A stretch of DNA of 47,327 nucleotides from Acidobacteriota bacterium (GTDB lineage Bacteria; Acidobacteriota; Terriglobia; Bryobacterales; Bryobacteraceae). Below, piece by piece: positions 15,305-23,629 of this stretch. Numbering within the stretch: the first letter of the stretch is position 1; each line of letters begins with the position of its first letter. Under the pieces are notes generated by a model. That model saw only the letters and a list, made by a program, of their open reading frames with translations, was not told where the DNA came from and made no database searches. A program made the position numbers and the translations under genes. The stretch is taken from NCBI GenBank assembly GCA_026394075.1, contig JAPKYX010000091.1, positions 1-47,327 on the forward strand. The letters are read 5' to 3'.

Positions 15305-18300
15305 CTAGTTAACGAACAAGAACTCACTGGCGCTCAACAGCACTTTGACGTAACGGCCCCAGGCTGTCGGCTCATACTTCACTTCCGGCACGGCGGGACC
15401 ACCCGGACGGCGGCCTCCCATGCCCATCATCATGCCCTGCCCCATGCCCATGCCGGGAGGCGGAGCGGCGGGGTCCACTGCGTCGGCACCGGCACCGCCG
15501 GGATTGCCCTCTTCCGCCGCGGCAGCAGCGCCACCGGGGCTCGCGTTGGCCGTGGTGGCCGGGGCTTCAGCGGCGGGCTTTTCGCTGGCAGGCTTCTCCG
15601 TGACACCGGACACCGTGGCGGGCGGCGGACCACCGGGGCCTTTGCCACCCTCGCGGCCTCGGCGGCCACCACCGGCAGGCGCTTCTTCAGCCGCCTTCTT
15701 CTTGCGCTCTTCGTATTCGCGCAATGGCTCCGCCTTCAGATACTCGATACCCAACGCGATCTCTTGTTCGGAAGCGTCGCGGCCGTAGACGATGCGGTGG
15801 ACCTTCTTGATGCGTTCGCGGTTGTTCGCTTCGGCGGCTACGCGCTTGGCGAGTTCTTCGGACTGCACCTGCATGAAGTCCGAATTCATCAGGAACAGCC
15901 GCTGCAGCGGCACCGTGGTGATGAAGCGGCGTTCGGCGCTGATGCTGGGGCTGGGGAAGTCAAACAGCAGCAGGTATTCGTCGGTCTTGTAGCGGCTGAC
16001 CTTGCCGTAGACGGTGCGGCGGGAGACGGCCGGCGTCAGGTCCACCGAAGGTCCGCCCAGGGCCGGGTCCAGCTTGCCGGAGACCATCAGGACGGAGTCA
16101 CGAATCTGCTCAGCGTCCATGCGCTTGCGGTCGGCGCGCCAGTAGAGGCGGTTGCCGGAATCCTTGGCGGAAGCCACGGCGTCATCGGCGGTGGAAAGTT
16201 GATAGACCGCGCTCAGCATGATCTCGCGGTGCAGCTTTTTGGGCGACATTCCGTTCTTGACGAATTGCGAGGCGAGATATTCGAGCAGTTCCGGGTTGGT
16301 GGGCCGTTCGCCGGTCATGCCAAAGTTGCTGGGTGTGTCGACGATGCCGGTGCCGAAGTGGGCTTTCCACATCCGGTTCGCCGCTACGCGCATTGTGATC
16401 GGCTGCGCCAGGATCATGTCGGCCAATTCCAGGCGTCCGCTGCCTTTGGAGAAGGGCGGGGGCTCAGTCTTTGACAGGACAGTCAGGAAGTGACGCGGCA
16501 CCTCCTCGCCCAGATTGAACGGGTCACCACGCAAGGCCTGGGGCAGATTGACGGGCTTGTCGGCGTCCTTGACACCGTGCAGGTAGGGGTAGCCCGGTTC
16601 GATCTTTTTGCGGGCTTCTTCGATGTCCTTGCGGACCGCGGCAATCTGCGCCTGGCTGGCGGCCCCGATGCGCGATTCCAGGCCCCAGCCCCGGAAGGCC
16701 AGTACGCCGGGCTTGCCCATGCGGCCACCCATCATCATCATCGCCACCGGATCTTCACTGTCGGACAGCATGCGCTGGAAGATCTCGGTGTGGAAGTTGG
16801 TTTGCTCTTCGCTGAGGCTCTTCAGTTGGAGCGCACACCCGGGGCAGAAATCTTCGTTGGTGACGAAGTTGCTGGGCTTATTGGTGCGCTTCTTGGCCTT
16901 GGTGCCGTCCATGGCCTTGGCCGCGATCACTTTGTTCTCTTCCTGGATGTCGTTGCGGAGCAGCATCACCGCCACCACTTCTTCCTGGAACTTTTCGGCC
17001 AGCTTCTTGGCCTCGGCCGCCGTGCTGGAGGGCTTGGCCATCATCGCTTGCCACGGCTTCTTGTAGCCGTACTTGTCGGTGGTCTTCTCCATATACTTGA
17101 TCCACCGGCTGAGCAGTTCGAAATCGAGCTTGCGGGCTTCCACCACATCGGCGATGTCTTTCTTCTGCGGGCCTGCGACTTCCCAGACTCCCTGCAGGTA
17201 GTTCGACGTCAGCAGTGCCAGCGATTGCCCCAACTGGGTGCCGAAGTTGGTCTGCATCTCGAACATGATCTTCTGCTTCAAGTCGATCTGGGCTTCGATC
17301 TTTTCCGCCTCGGCCACCACCGATTTGGGGGCCAACGGGTACTCTTCGTAGACGGTGTTGGCGAAGACGCCCGCCAGTGCGTAGTAGTCCTTGGTGGGGA
17401 ACGGATCGTACTTGTGGTCGTGGCAGCGGGCGCAGGCGACGGTCAGCCCCAGAAAGCCGCGCGTCACGACATCGACGCGGTCATGCCGCTCATCAGCGCG
17501 CGTCACTTCGGTGGAGCCGTTGTCGTAATACCATGGGCCGAGACCCATAAAGCCAGTGCCCGGCAGCATACGGTGGCGGACCTTGGGGTCCATCAGATCA
17601 CCGGCCAACTGCGCCCTCACAAACTGGTCAAACGGCATGTCGTCGTTGAAGGCCTGGATCACCCAGTCGCGATAGACGTGGGCGTTGGGATAGGGGTTGT
17701 GGCCGCGGCGCATCGGGTCCAGGCTGCGGTAGTCGTCTTCGCCGTAGCGCGCGACATCCAGCCAGATGCGGCCCCAACGCTCGCCATATTGCGGCGAGGC
17801 GAGCAGTCGGTCTACCACTTTGGCGAAGGCCTCGGGTGAGGCGTCCTTCTCGAAGGCGGCGATCTCTTCAAACGTCGGCGGCAGACCGGTAAGGTCCAGC
17901 GAGGCACGGCGGAGCAGATCGCGCTTGGAGGCCGGGCGGACCGGCTTCAAGCCTTCCTTTTCCAGTCGCGCCAGCACGAAGCGGTCGATGGCCGTGCGCG
18001 CCCACTTCTCGTCTTTGACGACGGGCGGCGCGGGGTTCTTCAGCGGCAAGTAGGACCAGAACTGGCGGAGCTCCGGGGGAATGACATACTTGCCCCCTTC
18101 CACCTTGGCGGACACGGGAGCCGTCGCGGACTTGGGCCACACCGCACCGCCCTTCACCCAGGCGGTGAGGTCGGCGATCTCCGCGTCCTTCAGCTTGTTG
18201 CCCATGGGCATCTTCAAGTTGGGGTCGGCGTGATTGATGGCCGTGATGAGCAGGCTTTTCGCGGGGTCGCCCGCGATCAGGGCCGCGCCGCGTTTGCCGC

Positions 18301-18562
18301 CCTTTGCGAGGGCCTCCGCGCTATCCAAGCGCAGCCCGCCCATGGCGGAGTTGGTGTGGCAGCCGAAGCAGTTCTGCGCCAGCACGGGGCGCACTTTGGT
18401 CTCAAAAAACTCAGGAGTGCTGGCCGGGGCTTGCGCCCACAGGGCCGAGGTGGCGGTAAAGACCGGCAGGGCCAGGTAACGCACCGATTCCAGCAGGTGT
18501 CGTGTCGCCTGCTTTAAAGCTTTCACCAACGTGGGCTGAGTCACCATCATTCGCTCCGTCAA
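15305..18562 (-). CDS. Large PSD1-type cytochrome c + DUF1549 + DUF1553 protein (copy B) with low-complexity inserts
   Basis: Exported protein of 1085 residues, about 300 longer than copy A. The leader is followed by heme motif Cys65-Phe-Gly-Cys68-His69, DUF1549 (GERWGRIWLDVARYGEDD, ACARCHDHKYDPF) and DUF1553 (PITMRVAANRMWKAHFGTG, RRFITTVPLQRLFLMNSDF). Two unusual parts stand out. One, at about 480-650, is Lys/Glu-rich with a CPGC pair near 573 and a Met/Gly stretch. The other, at about 952-1058, is a Gly/Pro/Ala/Met-rich disordered segment placed just before the last conserved block (ending SEFLFVN). TTG/ATG choice is unclear: ATG 18562 is used, with ATG 18550 and 18547 possible. It starts 33 bp after the propeller stop. 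Confidence 0.9.
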   Translation of the reverse strand: MTERMMVTQPTLVKALKQATRHLLESVRYLALPVFTATSALWAQAPASTPEFFETKVRPVLAQNCFGCHTNSAMGGLRLDSAEALAKGGKRGAALIAGDPAKSLLITAINHADPNLKMPMGNKLKDAEIADLTAWVKGGAVWPKSATAPVSAKVEGGKYVIPPELRQFWSYLPLKNPAPPVVKDEKWARTAIDRFVLARLEKEGLKPVRPASKRDLLRRASLDLTGLPPTFEEIAAFEKDASPEAFAKVVDRLLASPQYGERWGRIWLDVARYGEDDYRSLDPMRRGHNPYPNAHVYRDWVIQAFNDDMPFDQFVRAQLAGDLMDPKVRHRMLPGTGFMGLGPWYYDNGSTEVTRADERHDRVDVVTRGFLGLTVACARCHDHKYDPFPTKDYYALAGVFANTVYEEYPLAPKSVVAEAEKIEAQIDLKQKIMFEMQTNFGTQLGQSLALLTSNYLQGVWEVAGPQKKDIADVVEARKLDFELLSRWIKYMEKTTDKYGYKKPWQAMMAKPSSTAAEAKKLAEKFQEEVVAVMLLRNDIQEENKVIAAKAMDGTKAKKRTNKPSNFVTNEDFCPGCALQLKSLSEEQTNFHTEIFQRMLSDSEDPVAMMMMGGRMGKPGVLAFRGWGLESRIGAASQAQIAAVRKDIEEARKKIEPGYPYLHGVKDADKPVNLPQALRGDPFNLGEEVPRHFLTVLSKTEPPPFSKGSGRLELADMILAQPITMRVAANRMWKAHFGTGIVDTPSNFGMTGERPTNPELLEYLASQFVKNGMSPKKLHREIMLSAVYQLSTADDAVASAKDSGNRLYWRADRKRMDAEQIRDSVLMVSGKLDPALGGPSVDLTPAVSRRTVYGKVSRYKTDEYLLLFDFPSPSISAERRFITTVPLQRLFLMNSDFMQVQSEELAKRVAAEANNRERIKKVHRIVYGRDASEQEIALGIEYLKAEPLREYEERKKKAAEEAPAGGGRRGREGGKGPGGPPPATVSGVTEKPASEKPAAEAPATTANASPGGAAAAAEEGNPGGAGADAVDPAAPPPGMGMGQGMMMGMGGRRPGGPAVPEVKYEPTAWGRYVKVLLSASEFLFVN

Positions 18563-18595
18563 GGCCGTCTCTACATCAACTTCTTGTGTGAACCG

Positions 18596-19681
18596 TTACT
18601 CAGCCAGCGTTGCCGCCAACCGCTTGGGATCAATGCGCCACAAAGTCTGTCCCTGTCCGGGCAGATTCGCCAACCATAGCGAGCCGAGCCCGGTCTGGAT
18701 CATCCCGCCACCTTCGCCGACAAACTGTTTGACGACTTTGTCGGTGGACGGATCGATCTGCGTAATCGGGAACCCCACCGTACTGACCCAGAGGGATCCG
18801 TCGCTAAAGGCGAGACTGCCTTCGGCATCCGGGATACCGAGGTCAATCGTGGCCGTGGACTTGTTCGTCTTGGGATCGATGCGGACCACTTTGCCATCTG
18901 CCGCCGCCAGCACCCAAATCGAGTTGTCACCAAAGACAGCGGCGGAAGGCCGGCCCAACACCTCAATGCGTTGCTCCACCAGATTGGTCCGCGGATTGAT
19001 CCGGAGCAACTTATTGTCGGTGGGGCTGGCGATCCAGAGTGAACCCGCCGCCGACACCAGGGAGCGGCAACCGGCGGGCAGCCGCAATTCCGACACCACC
19101 GCGTTGTCTTGCGGGTCGATGCGGCTCAGCGTGGTCTTGTCATCAGATAACAGCCAGATGCTGTCTTCGGTCGAAGCAATGGCCGGGGTGGCGCTTCCCG
19201 TGCCGTAGGGCAGCGTAGCCGTCACTTTGCCGGACTTCGGTTCGACGCGGGCCACGGTCATGTCGCCACACTGGGTAACCCAGAGACTGCCAAAGGCGTT
19301 CAGCAACCCGCAGGGCTGCTTAAACTCCTTCACGGGCTCTGCGGCCTTGTTGGTTTTGCCATCCAACCGCAGCAACGTACCCAACGTCCGGTTGGCCACC
19401 CAGGCGCTGGACGCGGGGCCAGGCAGGAACCACATGGCCGACGCCGCACCCTCTAACTTGAATTCCGCTTCGGGCTTGAGGTTCCCGAGCGGGATCTGAA
19501 TACCCGGAGTTTTGATGCCGGGCTTCGACGGTGCGGCCGGACGTTTGGGGTCCTTAGCCGCAGCGCCCGTCGCCGTCATCGAAAGAGCAATCGCCGTAGT
19601 GGCGAGGACAGCAGCGGCGCGGAAGGCCCGAAGGCCCCGCGCCGCCACTTGCTGATCACGAAATGGAGAAGCCAAATGCAT
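18596..19681 (-). CDS. Secreted virginiamycin-B-lyase-like beta-propeller (copy A)
   Basis: Secreted six- or seven-bladed beta-propeller, 361 residues. A signal peptide runs to about 45 (AVLATTAIALSMTATGAAA). Each blade of about 42 residues ends in a motif like LWVTQCGDMTVARVEPKSGKVT or LWIASPTDNKLLRINPRTN, the Vgb/YVTN pattern. The paired Cys in QPCGLLNAFGSLWVTQCGD match copy B at 25063-26085. No catalytic His/Tyr set of true Vgb lyase could be recognised, so the role is unknown (binding or scaffolding). The open frame extends upstream to 20059, but that part runs inside the receptor gene; ATG 19681, 7 bp after the receptor stop, begins a good signal peptide and is chosen. ATG 19699 would overlap the receptor stop and is possible. 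Confidence 0.85.
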   Translation of the reverse strand: MHLASPFRDQQVAARGLRAFRAAAVLATTAIALSMTATGAAAKDPKRPAAPSKPGIKTPGIQIPLGNLKPEAEFKLEGAASAMWFLPGPASSAWVANRTLGTLLRLDGKTNKAAEPVKEFKQPCGLLNAFGSLWVTQCGDMTVARVEPKSGKVTATLPYGTGSATPAIASTEDSIWLLSDDKTTLSRIDPQDNAVVSELRLPAGCRSLVSAAGSLWIASPTDNKLLRINPRTNLVEQRIEVLGRPSAAVFGDNSIWVLAAADGKVVRIDPKTNKSTATIDLGIPDAEGSLAFSDGSLWVSTVGFPITQIDPSTDKVVKQFVGEGGGMIQTGLGSLWLANLPGQGQTLWRIDPKRLAATLAE

Positions 19682-19688
19682 TCCCGAT

Positions 19689-22600
19689 CTAGAACTCATA
19701 CCGCAAAGCGAACTGCATGACGCGAGGTGCCATAACGCCGGTGAACTGACCGAACGTGGTGGGATTGGCCAGCGATAGGCTTGCGGTGGTGAAGTTGACG
19801 TTGTTGAAGGCGTTGAACGCTTCCGCGCGCACCTGGACACGATGTCCCTCGAAGGGTAGTTTGAAGTACTTGCCCAGCGAAAGGTCGAAATTCGACATCG
19901 GTGCCATACGCAGGATTGAGCGGGTTCCAGTAGATCCCGGGTATTGACCCATGAAGGCGTTGGCCGCCGCATTGGTTGCCCGGAACAGGCTGGGGTTCCC
20001 TGCTTGATTGTACCCGACACCATTTTCCGGCATCGCCGTGCCGGGCCGCAGCATGGCAATGGCCGAGTTGAGGTAGTTGGTGGGGTAGATGCCGCCGTTG
20101 GTGATCACCGTGGGCAGGCCGGAGCGGTACCGCCACAGCATGGAGGTCTGCCAACCGCCCACCACCTGGTCCAGCCAGCCGGGGGCGTTGTGCAGGAAGG
20201 TCTTGCCTTTGCCGAACGGCAGTTCCACCACGGTGTTGGCCGTGATGTTGTGGCGCTGGTCAAAGTCAGACGAGCCGCGGAAGGCGTTGGGGTTGAACGA
20301 ATCCTGGATGACGCCGCCGGCGGTGCCAGAGGCTGATTCCGCGGTGGAGGCGATGTCGATGGAGTGCGACAGGGTGTAGTTGAAGTCAAAGCCCCAACCG
20401 TTACTGACCGCGCGGCGCAGCACCAATTGGCCGCCATGGAACGAACTGCGTCCCGCATTGGACCAGGCCACATTGCCCGCGTTCTGTAGCGCGAAGAACG
20501 TATTGCAACCGAAGGCGCTGATGCAGCTGCCGTCGGGCAGACGTTCACGATCCATGTCGTTCAACGCGTCCAGATCGCTGCCGCCGTAGGTGCCGTAGGT
20601 GGTGTTGAAATAATTGGCCGTGGCGCTGCCCGGGAAGGTACGGTTGGCGGCCTTGCCGAAGACGTTCTCGATGAACGGAACGTTGGGCAGCAAACCGGGG
20701 TTGGCGCGAACTTGAGCCGGGGTCAAGCCCTTCTCGAAGGCGTCACGCAACACACCGGCCGCCTGCGCCCAGGTCTGACCCGACCGCGGATCCTTAAACT
20801 GCGTCAGCGGCTGGAACACGTCCACCTGCACCAGGCTCTTGCGAGCCAGGCGACCGACGTAGCCCACTTCGATGGTCATCTTGCTGGGCAGCTGCCGGGC
20901 GTAGCTGACGTTCAGCAGCATGGAGTACGGGGCCACCAAGTTCGGGAAGACGCCCGAGAAGGAGCCGAAGCCGCCCAGAATCGTGGGGGGCGTAAAGGGG
21001 AAAGCAGCGGCCGGGGCCGTCGGCAGCGTCGGGAACGTGGTGCCGTTGTAGCGGGCCGAATCAGTAAAGTTGGTGTTGCGGGGCTGGGTGACCGGGCTGG
21101 CCAAGCCGGGGGATCCGGCGCGGTCGAAGTTCAGCACCATGTCGCTGCCGTAGCGGTCGTAGAGCATCGACGCTCCACCGCGGATGACGCTCCCCTTGCC
21201 GAACATCTTGCCGAACAGGCTGTCGCTGACCGGCGCGTAAGCGAAGTTGAAGCGCGGCGCGAAGTTGTTGTTGTCGCGCTGGTACCAGCCTTGGCCATTG
21301 TTGACCGGACCGCCCAGTGCATAGGTGAGCGCCGCGTTCGGCATCCGGGCACCAGAGATGCCGGCATTGGATGCGCCGACGCGTTCGGCGAAATAGACGT
21401 CCAGGCCCGTCGTGGGCACCACCTGCACACCACCCCGCTCATAGGGGACCTGATAGCTGCCGTAGCGCAGGCCATAAGTCAGCGTCAGGTCGCGGCGCAT
21501 CTTCCAGGTGTCCTGGATGTAAAACTCATACTCGCGCGTGCCGAAGCTGCGGGCCAGCGGCTCACCAAACGGAACGGCCTTGCCGTCACGGCCGAAGTTG
21601 TAGGTGGCGGAATAGCTATTGAGCAGCCCGTAGAGTCCACCCAGTGCGCGCTGCGCCGGCTGAATCTCGGAAAGGGCCAAGGCGGAATTGCCGGAGCGCT
21701 GCTTCAAATACACGTTCAAGGCATCCGTGATGTCCGCGCCCAAGCCCCGCAGCGTGTTGCGGCCGAAGGAGTAGGCGGGATAGGAATTGGCGAAGGAGTT
21801 GCGATCATTCTGCACGAGGCGGAAATTGACTCCAGTCTGTACCGTGTGGGTGCCCTTGGTCCAGGTGAGATCGTTCACCAGGTTGGTGGTGGGGATGATG
21901 CGGCCAAAGCCCCGGGTGAAGTTTTGCAACGTCGACAAGCCATCAAAGGTCAGCGAAGCGCCGGGCGTGCCAGATTGAGCAATGCCCAAGCGGGTGTAGC
22001 CGTAGCTGAAGACATTCACGAGTGAAGGAGACAAGACGGCCGTGTAGCGCGCCGCCAAGCCCTTGGAGTTGTCCAGATTCTTGGCCGCCGCGTCCTGGCC
22101 GGGAAACTGCGCCAGCACCTCGTCGCGAACATTGTTGCCCAGCGTGCCGCGCAGCATCAGAGTGTGCTTGGCGGAGCGGTCCAGGTTGAAGTCCATCTTG
22201 GCCACATAGGCCTTGTCGTTGCGCGTCAGCGGCGCATTGAAGCGGTAGACGCCAAAGTTCAGCCCGCGGTCGGAGCCGGACTGTAGATCATTGGCCACGG
22301 GATACTGCTTCATGATGCCCTGCATGGCTGCGCTGTAGCCGATCCCTAGCGGATCAAGCGACTTCACTTCATCGGGCGTCAACTGGCCAATCTGTCCGTT
22401 GTTCAGGCGGAACTGCACGATGCCCTGCTTCAGGGTCTCGGTGGGGACGTTGCGGGACTGGGCCGCGGCGGAACGATCCTTGCGCTCTTCCCAGTTGGCG
22501 AAGAAGAAGATGCGGTCCTTAATGATGCGACCGCCCAGAGAGGCACCGTACTGATTGCGGATCAGGTTTTCGCGCTTCAGGCCGGAGCGGTTGGAGAACC

Positions 22601-23363
22601 AGTCGTTGGCCGCCGTCTTGACGTTGCGGTGGAACTCATACAGCGATCCATGGAACTGGTTGGAACCACTCTTGGTCACCAGCGACACCTGGCCACCGGC
22701 CGAACGGCCTTGGTCAGCGCCCTGGCCGGCGATCGTGACACGGAACTCCTGCACGCTATCGAGCGGTACCGGCAGGGCGGCATTGAGGCCGGCCGACGTC
22801 GTCGCCGTCATGCCAGCGGACTGGTTGTCGTTGACGTCCACACCGTCCAGGGTGACGTTGTTCTGGTCACGCTTGGCACCCAGCACTTCGCCGGTGGAGG
22901 CGACGCCGGGCTGCAGGCTGAGCAGTTCCACGATGTTGCGGGTCTGCAGCGGCAGCTGGCGCACCTGAACTTCCGTAAAGGCGTTGCCGATGGTGGCGTT
23001 GGTGGTGTTGACGCTGGCCGCTTCCTCGGTGACGTTGATGGTCTCCGACACTTGGCCCACTTCCAACTGGATGTCCAGGGTCAAGGGAACGTTGATCTGC
23101 AGCCGGACCTGAGAGGTGTAGGTACGGAAGCCGGGCTTTTGCACTTCCAGCTTGTAGTTGCCCGGCGGCAGCTGAACAAACGAGTACGCGCCCGTCGCAC
23201 TGGCCAACGCTTTGCGGGCGGCGGCGGTGTCGGTATTGGTGATGCTGACGATGCTTTCAGCGATGGCGGCCTTTTGGCCGTCCGTGATGGTGCCTTGAAG
23301 CGAACTGGATTGCGCGGCCAATGGCAGGATGGCGCACATCAGTCCAATGATTATCTTTTTCAA
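19689..23363 (-). CDS. TonB-dependent receptor with carboxypeptidase regulatory-like domain (receptor 1)
   Basis: Outer-membrane receptor of 1224 residues, Oar-like as in Acidobacteria. A signal peptide (IIIGLMCAILPLAAQ) is followed by a carboxypeptidase-regulatory-like domain at about 20-110 (GTITDGQKAAIAESIVSITN, GAYSFVQLPPGNYKLEV), a plug (LPLQTRNIVELLSLQPGV, DQNNVTLDGVDVNDNQ) and a long beta-barrel ending in a terminal aromatic (MQFALRYEF). The start is a TTG at 23363 with a strong ribosome site (AGGGGG) 7-8 nt before it. The ligand is unknown. First gene of a four-gene operon with the propeller, PSD1 and DUF1501, hence likely glycan- or metabolite-linked. Divergent from the guanidine operon. 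Confidence 0.95.
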   Translation of the reverse strand: MKKIIIGLMCAILPLAAQSSSLQGTITDGQKAAIAESIVSITNTDTAAARKALASATGAYSFVQLPPGNYKLEVQKPGFRTYTSQVRLQINVPLTLDIQLEVGQVSETINVTEEAASVNTTNATIGNAFTEVQVRQLPLQTRNIVELLSLQPGVASTGEVLGAKRDQNNVTLDGVDVNDNQSAGMTATTSAGLNAALPVPLDSVQEFRVTIAGQGADQGRSAGGQVSLVTKSGSNQFHGSLYEFHRNVKTAANDWFSNRSGLKRENLIRNQYGASLGGRIIKDRIFFFANWEERKDRSAAAQSRNVPTETLKQGIVQFRLNNGQIGQLTPDEVKSLDPLGIGYSAAMQGIMKQYPVANDLQSGSDRGLNFGVYRFNAPLTRNDKAYVAKMDFNLDRSAKHTLMLRGTLGNNVRDEVLAQFPGQDAAAKNLDNSKGLAARYTAVLSPSLVNVFSYGYTRLGIAQSGTPGASLTFDGLSTLQNFTRGFGRIIPTTNLVNDLTWTKGTHTVQTGVNFRLVQNDRNSFANSYPAYSFGRNTLRGLGADITDALNVYLKQRSGNSALALSEIQPAQRALGGLYGLLNSYSATYNFGRDGKAVPFGEPLARSFGTREYEFYIQDTWKMRRDLTLTYGLRYGSYQVPYERGGVQVVPTTGLDVYFAERVGASNAGISGARMPNAALTYALGGPVNNGQGWYQRDNNNFAPRFNFAYAPVSDSLFGKMFGKGSVIRGGASMLYDRYGSDMVLNFDRAGSPGLASPVTQPRNTNFTDSARYNGTTFPTLPTAPAAAFPFTPPTILGGFGSFSGVFPNLVAPYSMLLNVSYARQLPSKMTIEVGYVGRLARKSLVQVDVFQPLTQFKDPRSGQTWAQAAGVLRDAFEKGLTPAQVRANPGLLPNVPFIENVFGKAANRTFPGSATANYFNTTYGTYGGSDLDALNDMDRERLPDGSCISAFGCNTFFALQNAGNVAWSNAGRSSFHGGQLVLRRAVSNGWGFDFNYTLSHSIDIASTAESASGTAGGVIQDSFNPNAFRGSSDFDQRHNITANTVVELPFGKGKTFLHNAPGWLDQVVGGWQTSMLWRYRSGLPTVITNGGIYPTNYLNSAIAMLRPGTAMPENGVGYNQAGNPSLFRATNAAANAFMGQYPGSTGTRSILRMAPMSNFDLSLGKYFKLPFEGHRVQVRAEAFNAFNNVNFTTASLSLANPTTFGQFTGVMAPRVMQFALRYEF

Positions 23364-23387
23364 AACGAAGCCCCCTGAAGTAGATGC

Positions 23388-23408
23388 TTCGCCCAGACAA
23401 TGGGCGAA
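23388..23408 (-). promoter_or_regulatory. Hairpin in the 5' leader of receptor 1
   Basis: Seven-base stem TTCGCCC / GGGCGAA with a seven-base loop, ending 24 nt before the TTG start. It would lie in the leader of the receptor mRNA and could affect mRNA stability or translation. No riboswitch class is recognised. Confidence 0.4.
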
Positions 23409-23442
23409 AAGGGCTCAAACGATGAGGAACGCGATGCGGGGC

Positions 23443-23448
23443 GTTATA
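23443..23448 (-). promoter_or_regulatory. -10-like TATAAC for the receptor 1 operon
   Basis: On the minus strand TATAAC (23448 to 23443) would give a start near 23436 and a leader of about 73 nt. No good -35 is seen; the region where it would be holds a 15-base palindrome. Confidence 0.35.
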
Positions 23449-23459
23449 CGGAAAACCGC

Positions 23460-23474
23460 GCTTCGACGCGAAGC
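23460..23474. promoter_or_regulatory. Palindrome GCTTCG-ACG-CGAAGC, possible operator
   Basis: Perfect 6-3-6 inverted repeat in the divergent region between receptor 1 and the symporter. It covers the -35 position of the putative minus-strand promoter (TATAAC) and lies about 35 bp upstream of the plus-strand -35. This placement fits a repressor or activator site; no regulator gene is in the window. Confidence 0.4.
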
Positions 23475-23505
23475 AACGGCTTAGAGGAAGCATAAAAGAA
23501 ATCGA

Positions 23506-23536
23506 TTGGGGGCGTCAAATAGAAAGAGGCTATAAT
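23506..23536 (+). promoter_or_regulatory. Sigma-70-type promoter of the symporter/guanidine operon
   Basis: A perfect TATAAT at 23531-23536 is preceded by TTGGGG at 23506-23511 (spacing 19). Transcription would start near 23543, leaving a leader of about 87 nt. The leader has a small hairpin (23548-23562) and a ribosome site (CGGAG at 23616-23620), but no recognisable guanidine-I, -II or -III riboswitch core. Confidence 0.6.
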
Positions 23537-23629
23537 CCTTATTCAGCCCGCTCCGTCAGCGGAACACCCCGTCCAACCGCCCTTCGGCCCCTGTTTGCGC
23601 CGCATTCTTCCTGATCGGAGTACGCTTTC

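Noticed and set aside
16490-17839. Long plus-strand open frame (449 codons) opposite PSD1 copy B
   Set aside because: High-GC antisense shadow: no family motif, unusual His/Gly/Val/Leu-rich composition, and lies wholly inside a well-supported gene.
19682-20059. Upstream extension of propeller copy A
   Set aside because: It overlaps the receptor 3' end in another frame, is Arg/Ser/Pro-rich, and would hide the signal peptide that begins at 19681.
23548-23562. Hairpin CCGCT-loop-AGCGG in the guanidine operon leader as a mini-ykkC (guanidine-II) riboswitch
   Set aside because: The loop is CCGTC on the transcribed sense; the needed ACGR loop appears only on the opposite strand and there is no second matching hairpin.
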